A stretch of DNA of 64,000 nt from Aliarcobacter lanthieri (lineage in GTDB: Bacteria; Campylobacterota; Campylobacteria; Campylobacterales; Arcobacteraceae), in NCBI RefSeq assembly GCF_013201625.1, contig NZ_CP053839.1, positions 372,001-436,000 on the forward strand, given 5' to 3'. The translations under genes were made by a program, and so were the position numbers. Within the stretch, counting starts at the first letter, position 1. Each line of letters opens with the position of its first letter. The notes under the pieces are model-generated. The model was not told the DNA's origin and did no database searches. It saw nothing but the letters and a program-made list of their open reading frames with translations. Shown piece after piece: positions 26,221 through 36,000 of this stretch.

Positions 26221-27213
26221 ATGGCAAATTGTAATTTTGGTTTAAATGACCATAAACCGTTTTTAGTTAAAGAGGTAAATCATAACCATCATCATGAACA
26301 TCACCATCATGAACATTCTCATGAGAAACATAGTCATTGTGATGGGCATCATCATGAACACGGTCATTCTCATGATCATAGAGGAACAGATAAAAAAGTT
26401 TTGAAATGGGCTTTAGGAATAACTTTAATAACAATGTTTTTAGAGTTTTTTTATGGATTTTTATCAAATTCTTTAGCGCTTGTTTCAGATGCAATACATA
26501 TGTTTACACACTCTTTTGCTTTGATTATTTCTCTTGTTGCTATAATAATTGCTAGTAAAGTTGCACCAATTTCTAAAACATTTGGATATTATAGAATAGA
26601 AGTTTTAGCTGCTTTTATAAATGGAATCACAATAATTTTATCAATAATTTGGATAGTTTATGAAGCATACGAAAGATTTATTGAACCACAAATAATAGAT
26701 ATAAAAATGGCTATGATAGTGGCAATTATTGGTCTTATTATAAATATTATTACAGGTATTATTTTGATGCAAGGAGATAAAAATAATATAAATTTAAAAT
26801 CAGCATTTGTTCATATGTTAAGTGATGCTTTATCTTCTGTTGCAATTATTATAGGATATGTTATTATTTATTATACTTCTTGGTATTTTATAGATATTAT
26901 TTTAGCTGTTATAGTTGCTGTTGTTATTTTAAAGTGGGCTATTGATATATTAAAAAATTCTATAAATACTTTACTTGAGAGCTCACCAGTTGATATTAAT
27001 GAAGTGAAAAATTTTATAGAAAAAAATGATAAAGTTTTAGAACTTCACGATATACATATTTGGGAGATAACTCAAGATATGTATAATATGACTGCACATG
27101 TAAAAATAGATAAAAAAGATTTGGAAAATTATGAAGATATTTTACATAAAATAAATCATAATCTAAAAAATAAATTTAAAATAGTTCATACCACTTTTCA
27201 GTTTGAATGGTAA
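26221..27213 (+). CDS. CDF-family metal exporter with His-rich N-terminus, DmeF-like
   Basis: 330 residues. Residues 21-53 are a His-rich metal-binding stretch with about 20 His. Six membrane helices follow (about 60-245), then a cytoplasmic ferredoxin-like domain (about 250-330). The transport site in helix 2 is H93-MFT-H97 (HxxxH) and in helix 5 H198-MLS-D202 (HxxxD). Zinc CDFs usually have HxxxD in helix 2; HxxxH recalls the cobalt/nickel exporter DmeF. With the adjacent DUF156 repressor this suggests nickel/cobalt efflux. Zinc remains possible. Confidence 0.87.
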   Translation: MANCNFGLNDHKPFLVKEVNHNHHHEHHHHEHSHEKHSHCDGHHHEHGHSHDHRGTDKKVLKWALGITLITMFLEFFYGFLSNSLALVSDAIHMFTHSFALIISLVAIIIASKVAPISKTFGYYRIEVLAAFINGITIILSIIWIVYEAYERFIEPQIIDIKMAMIVAIIGLIINIITGIILMQGDKNNINLKSAFVHMLSDALSSVAIIIGYVIIYYTSWYFIDIILAVIVAVVILKWAIDILKNSINTLLESSPVDINEVKNFIEKNDKVLELHDIHIWEITQDMYNMTAHVKIDKKDLENYEDILHKINHNLKNKFKIVHTTFQFEW

Positions 27214-27236
27214 ATAAGGGTTTAAACCCTTATTTA
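27211..27236. terminator. Bidirectional terminator, perfect palindrome
   Basis: A 26-base perfect palindrome centred on GGGTTTAAACCC, starting at the CDF stop codon and lying just before the end of the convergent receptor gene (27244). The GC-containing stem with flanking A/T runs can stop transcription from both sides. Confidence 0.8.
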
Positions 27237-27243
27237 TACTAAA

Positions 27244-29244
27244 TTAAAACTCATATTTTAAAGCAAATCTATAATCTCTTCCCATTTCATGCCTAAATTG
27301 ATTTGTTGCATTTGAAAGTGTTGTATGTTTTCCATAATCTTTATTTGTTAGGTTATTAATACTTGCAAAAAGTATTAGGTTATTTAGAACCTTATATTTT
27401 GCATTTATATCGTGTGTTGTGTAACCACTTCTTATAATTGGGTCATTTATTCCTGAAACGGCATTTAAAGTATAATCAATAAAAAGATTATTTATAGGTT
27501 CAACTCCAATATTCCAAACAAATTTCTCACTATCATAAGCACCAACCCTTCTTAAAGTGATTGACTCATCAACTCCTGCAACTAAACCTGAATCATCTTT
27601 AATCGTATTTGTTTTGATTTTTGTAAATCCTAAATATGTTTGAAAAATATTATAAGCATAAGATAGTTTTAGTTCATAACCTTTTGATTCAAATTCGCTT
27701 GAACTATTGAAGATATTTTGTATAGTTCTTCCACCTTCTCCACTTCCACCATTTGTAGCTTCTGCAATGATTAAATCTTTTATTTTTGTTTTAAAAATAT
27801 TTGCATTAAAAGATATATAATCATCAGTTGCGAAAATTCCATTTTTATCATATTTATATCCAGCTTCATATCTTGTAGATTTCTCAGCTTTTAAATCATC
27901 TGAATATGTTCTATCTTTATGTATTTGTGTTAGCCATGTGAATGGTATAATTCCACCCATCCTACTTGCTTTTCCATAATTTGCATAAATTAAAGAGTTA
28001 GGAGTAATTTCATAATCAAGTCCAATATTTGGTGAAAAACTATCATCACTTGTTTTTCCAAGTCCAGTTTCAAACTCATAATCATCAAATCTTAAACCAT
28101 AATCAACTCCCAAAGAGCCAATTTGAGTTCTATTTTGAATAAATAAAGCTTTGTTTTGAGTTTTTACTGGAGAGTATTTTGTGATAGCAATATCCAAATT
28201 ATGCGGATCAAAACTACCCTTTCCATCTTCTTTTGAGTAATCAACTCCAAGAGAAACTCTATTTTTTGTAGAAGCTATATCAAAATCAAAGTGATTTTGT
28301 ACTTTTAGTCCAAAAGTATCATTTTTATACTCTTTGTCATTTGTTTTTCTATCTATTTTTACTTCACTAAAGTTTAAGTTTGTTTCCAAATTTATCAAAT
28401 TATTTGGATTATAATTATGATTTAAAGCATAGTTTGTTGTAGTCATAATAATATGTTCAAGTAGTGATGGATCTGTAGCTAAAGCAACATCACTTCCTGC
28501 TCTTCCCCATTGATAAATCCCATTGTTTTCATTTTGGCTAAGAGTTACTCTTAAATCATTATTTTTTGCATTAAGTAAACTTAATTTGAATAGATAATCT
28601 CTATCTTTATAGGCAGTTGCTAAAACTTTTTCTCCTGCACCATTTTTATAGTTTTCACTATTTACTCCACTAATACTTAAGATTGCTCCTAAGCTTTCAT
28701 TAAAAACTGAATATGCAGTTGCACTTCCTATTTTTTGTTCAGCATTTGTGTTGTAACCAGCTTTAAAAACAGTACCATATTTTCTATCTCCTTGTATAAA
28801 ATCCTGTGCATCTTTTGTAGTCATCTGTATACTTCCACCCAAAGCAGAACCTTTTGAAGCATCAGGAGAAGTTTTTATATTTACAACTTTTAATAAATCT
28901 GGATTTACTCCTAACTCATTTCCTCTGTGTTGAAACATATTTTTACCCTGTTTAGCCCCATCTAAAGAGATGTTGAAATTTGAACTTTCTAATCCTCTTA
29001 AATATACTCTTTGTGCATTTTTTGCTCCACCACCAGTATCAGTTGAAGAATTTTTTTCAAACAAATCAAAAAAAGAGTTTGCTTGATTTTGTTCTATTTT
29101 TTCCAAATCTATATTCATAGAGTTTGTTTTTAACTCTTTTTTCTCTTCAACTATTATCTCATCAAGTATAGTTGTTTGTGCTAAAAGTAAGCTAGGAAGG
29201 AAAAAAGTTGTTAGGATAATTTTGTTCTTATCATTAATTTTCAT
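27244..29244 (-). CDS. TonB-dependent receptor, heme/metal-complex type
   Basis: 666 residues with signal peptide (about 1-22), TonB box region TTILDEIIVEEKK, and plug motifs RVYLRGLESSNFNISLDGAK, VNIKTSPDASKGSALGGSIQMTTKDAQDF. The barrel ends YRFALKYEF. The plug phrase ALGGSI..TT.DA.DF resembles heme/hemophore receptors (ChuA/HmuR type), but the FRAP and NPNL motifs of true heme receptors were not found; YGKASRMGGIIPF stands in their place. It is not FyuA-like. Its promoter carries the same paired palindromes as the FhuE-like receptor, and it sits beside a CDF exporter. The ligand may be heme, nickel/cobalt complexes or another metallophore. Confidence 0.85.
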   Translation of the reverse strand: MKINDKNKIILTTFFLPSLLLAQTTILDEIIVEEKKELKTNSMNIDLEKIEQNQANSFFDLFEKNSSTDTGGGAKNAQRVYLRGLESSNFNISLDGAKQGKNMFQHRGNELGVNPDLLKVVNIKTSPDASKGSALGGSIQMTTKDAQDFIQGDRKYGTVFKAGYNTNAEQKIGSATAYSVFNESLGAILSISGVNSENYKNGAGEKVLATAYKDRDYLFKLSLLNAKNNDLRVTLSQNENNGIYQWGRAGSDVALATDPSLLEHIIMTTTNYALNHNYNPNNLINLETNLNFSEVKIDRKTNDKEYKNDTFGLKVQNHFDFDIASTKNRVSLGVDYSKEDGKGSFDPHNLDIAITKYSPVKTQNKALFIQNRTQIGSLGVDYGLRFDDYEFETGLGKTSDDSFSPNIGLDYEITPNSLIYANYGKASRMGGIIPFTWLTQIHKDRTYSDDLKAEKSTRYEAGYKYDKNGIFATDDYISFNANIFKTKIKDLIIAEATNGGSGEGGRTIQNIFNSSSEFESKGYELKLSYAYNIFQTYLGFTKIKTNTIKDDSGLVAGVDESITLRRVGAYDSEKFVWNIGVEPINNLFIDYTLNAVSGINDPIIRSGYTTHDINAKYKVLNNLILFASINNLTNKDYGKHTTLSNATNQFRHEMGRDYRFALKYEF

Positions 29245-29270
29245 AATTTACCTTTTATAATAAAATATTA

Positions 29271-29285
29271 TGCAACTAAGTTGCA
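29271..29285. promoter_or_regulatory. Palindromic operator, copy 1 before the 666-residue receptor
   Basis: TGCAACTAAGTTGCA, perfect 15-base palindrome, identical in its core to the element at 7244-7258. It starts 27 bases upstream of the receptor ATG, at nearly the same distance as at the other locus. Confidence 0.65.
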
Positions 29286-29305
29286 AAAATGAAATAGTAT
29301 TTAAT

Positions 29306-29320
29306 TGCAACTTAGTTGCA
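29306..29320. promoter_or_regulatory. Palindromic operator, copy 2 before the 666-residue receptor
   Basis: TGCAACTTAGTTGCA, identical to the element at 7287-7301. Centres are 35 bases from copy 1 (43 at the other locus). At both loci the proximal copy has central A and the distal copy central T when read on the + strand. Confidence 0.65.
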
Positions 29321-29390
29321 TCTTAAAGATTTCAGTTTTATTGGTAAGTTTTTTTGATATAATCGGCAAAAATTTATATAAAGAGCAAAT

Positions 29391-30629
29391 ATGATAGATA
29401 TAAAATTACTTCAAAAAGATTTTGATTATGTAGTAACATCTTTAAAGAAGAAAGGTGTTGATAATGAACTTTTAAATAGTTTAAATACTTTGGCACAAAA
29501 TACAAAAGATAAAAGACAAACTATGGAAGAGGTTACAGCAGAGCAAAATATCTTATCAAAAGAGTTTGGAAGATATAAAAAAGAAAATATTGATATTAGA
29601 GAACTTCAAGAAAAAATCAATAGTTTAAAAACTAAAAAACAAGAACTTGAAGATGAGGTTAAAGTTTTAGAAGAAGAACTTAATGCTATTATTTTAGGAG
29701 TTCCAAATTTACCAGATGATAGTGTTCCTTTTGGAGCTGATGAAAATGAAAATGTTATTTTAGAAGTTGTTGGACAAAAGCCAAATTTCTCTTTTACTCC
29801 TAAAGAACATTGGGATTTAGAGTGTGATTGGTTGGATTTTCAAAGAGGTGTAAAACTAGCAAAATCAAGATTTACAGCACTTAAAAGTGATGGTGCAAGA
29901 TTAGAAAGAGCTTTGATAAATTATATGCTTGATTTTAATAGACAAAGAGGGTTTAATGAGTGGTATGTCCCTTTTATGGCAAATTCTAATGCTCTTTTAG
30001 GAACGGGACAATTACCAAAATTTTCAGATGATTTATTTAAAATTGAAGGTGAAGATTTATATCTTATTCCAACTGCTGAAGTTAGCCTTACAAATCTTTA
30101 TAATGATGAGATAATATCAAAAGATGAGTTACCACTTTTACTTACATCATATACTCCTTGTTTTAGAAAAGAAGCAGGAAGTGCAGGGCGAGATACAAGA
30201 GGACTTATAAGACAACATCAATTTGATAAAGTAGAGATGGTTGCTATTACTTCACAAGAACAATCAGATGAAATTTTTGAAAAAATGGTACAGTGCGCAA
30301 GTGATTTATTATCTAGTCTTGGACTTTGTCATCAAAAGGTACAACTTTGTAGTGGAGATTTAGGATTTAGTGCAGCAGTAACTATTGATTTAGAAGTTTG
30401 GTTACCTGGACAAAATAAGTTTAGAGAGATTTCAAGTATTTCAAATACAAGAGATTTTCAAGCAAGACGAGCAAAAATAAGATATAAAGATGATAAAAAA
30501 AATATTTTAGCACATACTTTAAATGGCTCAAGTTTAGCTGTAGGAAGAACACTAGTGGCTATCATGGAAAACTATCAAAATGAAGATGGAAGCGTTACTA
30601 TTCCAGAAGTTCTAAAAAAATATATGTAA
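29391..30629 (+). CDS. serS: Seryl-tRNA synthetase
   Basis: 412 residues, class II aminoacyl-tRNA synthetase. The N-terminal coiled-coil arm (about 25-100, rich in [22 protein letters not shown]) binds the long variable arm of tRNA-Ser. Catalytic core motifs are [19 protein letters not shown], the motif 2 region [27 protein letters not shown], and the motif 3 region [20 protein letters not shown]. Length is normal. It stands alone between divergent and convergent neighbours. Confidence 0.97.
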   Translation: MIDIKLLQKDFDYVVTSLKKKGVDNELLNSLNTLAQNTKDKRQTMEEVTAEQNILSKEFGRYKKENIDIRELQEKINSLKTKKQELEDEVKVLEEELNAIILGVPNLPDDSVPFGADENENVILEVVGQKPNFSFTPKEHWDLECDWLDFQRGVKLAKSRFTALKSDGARLERALINYMLDFNRQRGFNEWYVPFMANSNALLGTGQLPKFSDDLFKIEGEDLYLIPTAEVSLTNLYNDEIISKDELPLLLTSYTPCFRKEAGSAGRDTRGLIRQHQFDKVEMVAITSQEQSDEIFEKMVQCASDLLSSLGLCHQKVQLCSGDLGFSAAVTIDLEVWLPGQNKFREISSISNTRDFQARRAKIRYKDDKKNILAHTLNGSSLAVGRTLVAIMENYQNEDGSVTIPEVLKKYM

Positions 30630-30656
30630 ATATTGAGATTTTTATCTCAATATAAT
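30630..30656 (+). terminator. serS terminator
   Basis: TATTGAGAT (30631-30639), loop TTTT, ATCTCAATA (30644-30652), starting at the serS stop. A strong U tail is missing, so termination may be partial. Confidence 0.55.
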
Positions 30657-30950
30657 AGTTTAAAATAAATCATGAAATAAAATTGAAATTTTTTTTTGGG
30701 GGGGGGAAGGAAGACAGGAGAGCTATCTTCCTTTTATATTAGGTCTTAAAAAAATATAAGTTTTATACATAAACCTAATATTGAACAGAACGACCTTTGA
30801 AAGAGATTTTACCAAATTGCTACATTTTTTAACTAAGGAGAGATAAGTTATGGGTAAAATCTCTTGATCAATGAAATCTTACAACTTCTAAACTTAAAAT
30901 TTGCTATGTTATTGCTACTTTTCTAAGAAAAAAGTGAAATTTAGTAAAAT
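30657..30950 (+). ncRNA. Gene-free, hairpin-rich stretch; candidate structured RNA of unknown class
   Basis: No ORF of useful length fits here on either strand. It holds T9 (30689-30697) directly followed by G9 (30698-30706). Hairpin 1: stem AAGGAAGA 30707-30714 with TCTTCCTT 30726-30733, loop CAGGAGAGCTA. Hairpin 2: ATATTAGGT 30736-30744 with 30773-30781. Hairpin 3: perfect 13-base stem AAGAGATTTTACC 30801-30813 with 30853-30865, whose loop has an inner AACT/AGTT pair around AAGGAGAGAT. A TATAAT at 30651-30656 could be a -10 box. The loop of hairpin 3 plus its 3' arm also spells AAGGAG and a five-codon ORF (ATG at 30850). I do not recognise a known RNA family. The strand is assumed from the AGGAG loops and is not proven. 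Confidence 0.4.
30689..30706 (+). repeat. Homopolymer tract T9G9
   Basis: Nine T followed by nine G, the only long G run seen in the window. In Campylobacterota, G tracts of this length are typical slipped-strand (phase-variable) sites. This one lies outside any gene, at the 5' side of the hairpins after serS. Confidence 0.85.
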
Positions 30951-31340
30951 TTACTTTACAAAAACCTTTGTATCGAATAATTTTCCATCTACAAAAACTT
31001 CAAAATAACCTTTATTTGGTATATTTTCATGTTTGAAAGTTAATTCTATTCCAAAAGCTTTTTTATTTAAGTTATTATATAAAATATATTCATCAACTAA
31101 TTTACCTTCAATTCCACTTAGTTTTGTACTAACTTTTGTATTTTTTGTGTAATTTCCAATAATAGCAACTTTTGAAATTATCTCACCTTTATTTATATAG
31201 CTAAAATTTGTATTGATTTTATGTTGTACATTTTCACCTTTGCCATCACTTGTAAATAGTGCTACTAGAAAAGCTTTTTGAATTTCACTATTTGCTAATA
31301 CTGAACTTACAAGTAGAAGAACAAAGAGATATCTTTTCAT
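30951..31340 (-). CDS. Small exported protein of unknown function
   Basis: 129 residues. Residues 1-17 (MKRYLFVLLLVSSVLAN) form a signal peptide with cleavage likely after A16. The mature part alternates beta-prone stretches (KINTNFSYINKGEIISKVAIIGNY, KAFGIELTFKHENIPNKGYFEVFVDGKLFDTKVFV) and looks like an immunoglobulin-type beta domain, perhaps an envelope protein. I do not recognise the family. It follows the PAS-GGDEF-EAL gene after one base, so the two are co-transcribed. A secreted partner of the sensor is possible but not shown. Confidence 0.7.
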   Translation of the reverse strand: MKRYLFVLLLVSSVLANSEIQKAFLVALFTSDGKGENVQHKINTNFSYINKGEIISKVAIIGNYTKNTKVSTKLSGIEGKLVDEYILYNNLNKKAFGIELTFKHENIPNKGYFEVFVDGKLFDTKVFVK

Positions 31341-31341
31341 A

Positions 31342-32964
31342 TTATAAAGATTCAGGTTTTCCTATATGGAAACCTTGTGCGCAAGTAATTCCAATATTTT
31401 TAATTGTTTCAAGTATTTGATCATCTGAAACAAATTCAGCAACAGTTTTTATACCAATTCTTCTAGCAAAGCTTACTATTGTTTCTACAATAATTCTATG
31501 TTTTTCATCTTGAACTATATTTTTTATTAAAGAACCATCTATTTTTATATAATCAACATCTAGTCGTAAAATATGTTCAAAATTTGAATAACCTGTTCCA
31601 AAGTCATCTATTGCTATTTTTGCATCTAAAGATTTTATTTGATTAATAAAATTTATAACTTCATTATAGTTCTCAATACCTTCTGATTCTAATATTTCAA
31701 AAGTAACTCTTGAAGCTGTATTTGTATCTTGAATAGTTTTTAATATAAATTCAACAGTACTAGTATCTTTTATATCATCTATACTAAGATTTATTGAAAA
31801 ATTTTCATCTCGATTTTGGAAAGTTTTACAAGCTTCTTGTACAACTTTTTTAGTAATACTAGAATAAAGTCTTATTTTCTTAGAAAATTTTAGGAATTTA
31901 AATGGAGGTATTAAATTACCTTCACTATCAATCATTCTAACAAGAGATTCATAAGCATAAATTTCACCATTCTCAATATTTAATAAGGGTTGATAATAAC
32001 AAACAATTCTATCCTCTAAAATTGCATCTTTTATTTGTGCTGCTAACTCTATATTTTCTTTATATCTTTCTTCAATATTATGGCTTTCATCATAAACACA
32101 TATATGATTATCTGAAGATTTTGCATTATTCACCGCAATATCAGCTTTTGTTAGAAGATTGTCATTACTTTTTGCAATTCCTACTGAGAAACTTATTAAA
32201 ATTGATTTATCTTCTATATAAAAAGGTTCATCATCAAGTAAATTTAATATATTTTTTGCTTCATTTTGTAAATCTTCTATTGATTTTTCATCAAAAAATA
32301 AAATAGCAAATTCATCACCATCTATTCTATAAGTATTATATTTTTGTTTTATAAATCTTGAAGCAATATCTTTTAATATTTCATCAGCATTATTTGTACC
32401 AAAAAAGTCATTTACCTCTTTAAAATCATCAATATTAAAAACTAAACAAGAAGTTGGTTTTTTTTCTAAAATATCAATAATTATTTTATGTCTATTTGGA
32501 AGAGATGTTAATTGATCAAAATACATAAGATGATTGTTCTTTTCTTTTAGCAAAGTCTCCTCAGTAATATCTCTTGCACTACCTATAACTCCGACTAATT
32601 TATTATTTTTATCAAAAAAAGGAGCTTTATTGACTTGAAGATAAGTCATTTTACCTTTTATATTACCATACTCTAAAAACTTTGTTGGTTTCATTGTTTG
32701 TAGAGTTTCTTTATCTGTATTTTTACACAATTCCCCAAAAGTGTGCCAATCCATTTTATCTCTATGTTTTTCTCTTTCCCTATTAGCAAAAAACATATCA
32801 GTCTTTCCTATAACTTCCTTTGGAGTAGTCATAAGTAAATCTCTACATACAGCACTATTTGCATAAAGATATCTCCCCTTTAAATCTTTAATCCATAGCA
32901 TATCAGGTGAGTTTTTCGAAATGAGTTTTAGAAGAGTTTTCGGTTTTAAGCTAATTTTATTCAT
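31342..32964 (-). CDS. PAS-GGDEF-EAL cyclic-di-GMP protein, probably a phosphodiesterase
   Basis: 540 residues, no membrane segment. A PAS domain (about 12-135: LWIKDLKGRYLYANSAVCRDL, VIGSARDITEE) is followed by GGDEF (about 150-290) and EAL (about 305-535). The GGDEF signature reads DGDEF (YRIDGDEFAI) and no RxxD inhibitory site precedes it, so cyclase activity is doubtful. In the EAL domain ESL replaces EAL (YESLVRM), but NLS, EILES, DDFGTGYSN, KIDGSLI, VAEF and QGFHIGKP keep the residues that bind metal and substrate, so c-di-GMP hydrolysis is likely. It lies 60 bases downstream of the nrfI-like gene and may be read with it. Confidence 0.9.
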   Translation of the reverse strand: MNKISLKPKTLLKLISKNSPDMLWIKDLKGRYLYANSAVCRDLLMTTPKEVIGKTDMFFANREREKHRDKMDWHTFGELCKNTDKETLQTMKPTKFLEYGNIKGKMTYLQVNKAPFFDKNNKLVGVIGSARDITEETLLKEKNNHLMYFDQLTSLPNRHKIIIDILEKKPTSCLVFNIDDFKEVNDFFGTNNADEILKDIASRFIKQKYNTYRIDGDEFAILFFDEKSIEDLQNEAKNILNLLDDEPFYIEDKSILISFSVGIAKSNDNLLTKADIAVNNAKSSDNHICVYDESHNIEERYKENIELAAQIKDAILEDRIVCYYQPLLNIENGEIYAYESLVRMIDSEGNLIPPFKFLKFSKKIRLYSSITKKVVQEACKTFQNRDENFSINLSIDDIKDTSTVEFILKTIQDTNTASRVTFEILESEGIENYNEVINFINQIKSLDAKIAIDDFGTGYSNFEHILRLDVDYIKIDGSLIKNIVQDEKHRIIVETIVSFARRIGIKTVAEFVSDDQILETIKNIGITCAQGFHIGKPESL

Positions 32965-33024
32965 ATAATATTACCTTGTATTGAAAATAAGTAAACATTA
33001 TAACAAATCAAACAAATAGAAAAC

Positions 33025-36000
33025 TTACAAAATTCTTCTATTTTTAAATGATAAGATTATTACTAGCCCTATAATTATTAATACTATATATACAAAGTTT
33101 GGAATTATTATTGGATCTCCTGCTGCATAAGAGTGTTTACCACTTAAAAAATAGTTTACACCAAAATAAGTCATAATTATACTAAGGTATGCAATTACAG
33201 ATAAAACACTTAAAATATAATCATCTATTGCATTTTTAATATATTTTAAATGAATTATTATTACATAAACAATTATAGAAATAAGTGTCCATGTTTCTTT
33301 TGGATCCCAAGCCCAATATCTTCCCCATGACTCATTTGCCCAAATTCCACCTAAAAAGTTTCCAATAACTAAAAGGATGATTCCAATTAAAATAGATATT
33401 TCATTTATTTTTGAAGACTCTTTTATACTAAGTAAAATTCTAAAAAACTTTTCATTTTCATATTTTGGATTTGCACAAATATATAGAATCAATGTGAAAA
33501 AACCAAGTAAAGCACTAAGTGCTAAAAAACCATAACTAGCTGTTATGACACTTACATGGATTGTAAGCCAATATGATTTTAAAACAGGTTGTAAAGTAGT
33601 AATTTGAGGTTCTAACCAACTTAAATGTGCAACAAAAAGTGTAATTCCACTTAAAATAGCTGTACAACTAAGAGCTAAATTAGATTGTTTTGAAAATATT
33701 ATACCAGATATTAAAATAGCCCATGAAATATATATCATTGATTCATAACCATTTGTCCATGGAGCATGACCAGCTACATACCATCTTAAAGATAAACCAA
33801 AAGTATGTAAAATAAAAGAAATAATTAAAATAAAGAAAATTATCTTTGTTATTTTTCCTATATTTATATTGCTATTTATTATATTTATAAAGACGATGCA
33901 AAGAAGAAGCAGTCCTAAAATGAGATAAATAGGCATTAATCTTTCGAATATATCAAGATAATTTAAAAGTAATTCTACTTCTATTTTTAATTCACTTGGA
34001 ATAATATTTGAAGCTATACCTCTTTGATAGTCTTTTATCTCAAGAAGATAATTGTTTGCTTTATCCCAATTATTAGAAAGTAATGAAAAATAGTAATTCT
34101 TTATTAGACTATTTATTTCGATAGCTTGTTCATTATCATAAGATGTTGCTTCTTGTATATTTAACCATTTGTTATTTAAACTATTTTTTTGTGGAAATAC
34201 TTTAAAAAAATCTCCATTAAAAAGAGCATAAGATATATTGATTGCTTCATCGATTTTTATAAGTTCTTTATCATAATTTGTTCTATTTGAATTAGTTTTA
34301 TTATTGCTATTTTCTATTTCATAGGCTAGTTTATAAGTTCCATATTTTGTATAAACATCATCAAAAGAGAATAAAAATTCTTCTTCTGGTATATCTAAAA
34401 GTTTTTTAATAGATATATCTTTTACTTTAAATATTTTAACTTTTCTCCAAATTTCAGGATACATCATCATACTTATAAAAAATTGTGTTTCATTTAGATT
34501 TTTTATTTGATTTTTATTTGTAGTTTTATTTAAAATTTCAATTGCTAAGGAGCTAATTGGTTTTATCCGCCCTTGATAATCTTGAACTAAAAGAGAAGAT
34601 AAATTTTTACTATGATTTTTATCAATATTATAAATCTTTTCTATATCTGCACTTAAAACATTTCTTGGTAAAAATATAAATAAGCAAAGTATAAATATAG
34701 ATATATTCTGTTTCATTTTATATAGACTTTTAATCTCCTCTAAAGAATATTTCTTATTTATAAGTTTTGAAAATCTACTATTTTTTATAAATAATGTAAG
34801 AATAAGCCCAAAGAAAAGTAAAGAGTAGCCAATGTATGTTGGTATTTTGCCTGGGTCTTTATTTACTGATAATATTGTTCCACTTTCATCCATTTTATAT
34901 GAAGATTGAAAAAATCTATAGCCTTTATAATCTAAAACATTATTCATAAAAATTGTATATTCAAATGAACTATTTTCTTCTTTATCATAGACTTTTATAT
35001 GACTTGAATATGTTGATGGAGAGTTAGAACCAGGGTATCTTTCAAGTACAAAGTCATTTAATAAAATAGAAAAAGGTAATGTTATCTCTTTTGCACCCCA
35101 TAAAATTTCAATTTTTTTATTTTCAATATTTAATACTTGAGGAACTCCATTTGAAGAATTTGATTTTTTATAAAGTGGAATTTGTGATATTTTATTATCA
35201 AATTCTAAATCTACAATAACAGCACTAATTTGAAACTCTTTATCTAAGAAATTGTCATTTTGAATAACTTGTATTTTTCCATTGGTTAAAGCATCATATA
35301 TTTTAAATTGTGTTTGTCCAATTTTATATATTTTATTCTTTTCAATTAATGTTTGTTTATTTGCTTCAATAGTTTTTTGACTTTCTAAATCATTTGAATA
35401 AATTGTTATTGGTAGATTTGAATTTAAAAAGAAGTGATTATTTATTGTTTCAAAGTTTATTGTTGGTTTATTTGAATTTTCTATTTTATTATTTAGTGTA
35501 AAATTTAGGAATGTTGTATTTAGTTGTTCTTTATCTTCTAAAATTATATTTTTAGTACCCATAACTTCAGATAAAATAATATCCATTAATATTTTTCCAT
35601 CATTGTGAGGAGTCAATTTTTCAACTGCATTACTAATAAAACTATTATATTTTATATTTAAAGGTTTATCATTTATTGTTGTTTTATATTTAAAATCTGT
35701 TTGATTTAAAGGAGTCATCATAACTATTTGTTCAAAATACTCTTCATTTGTTTCATTACTAATTTTTATTTGTATATATTCATCTGTTGAATAAACTTTA
35801 TTTTCTATAGTTCCTTCATCAATTGTCATAACAGCTTCATATCCAAGATATCTAGTCATTGCAGAACCTATAAAAATAAAAATTATAGAAATGTGTATAA
35901 AAAAAGTAAAAAATTTATCTTTTTTATACATTTTAAAAATGATGATATGGATTACAATGCCAATAGTTAAAATAAGCATGATAAGTTCAAACCAAGTTTG

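Noticed and set aside
30850..30867. Five-codon leader ORF (ATG GGT AAA ATC TCT TGA) with AAGGAG ahead
   Set aside because: No gene follows on the plus strand that such a leader could control; kept only as a note in the RNA candidate.
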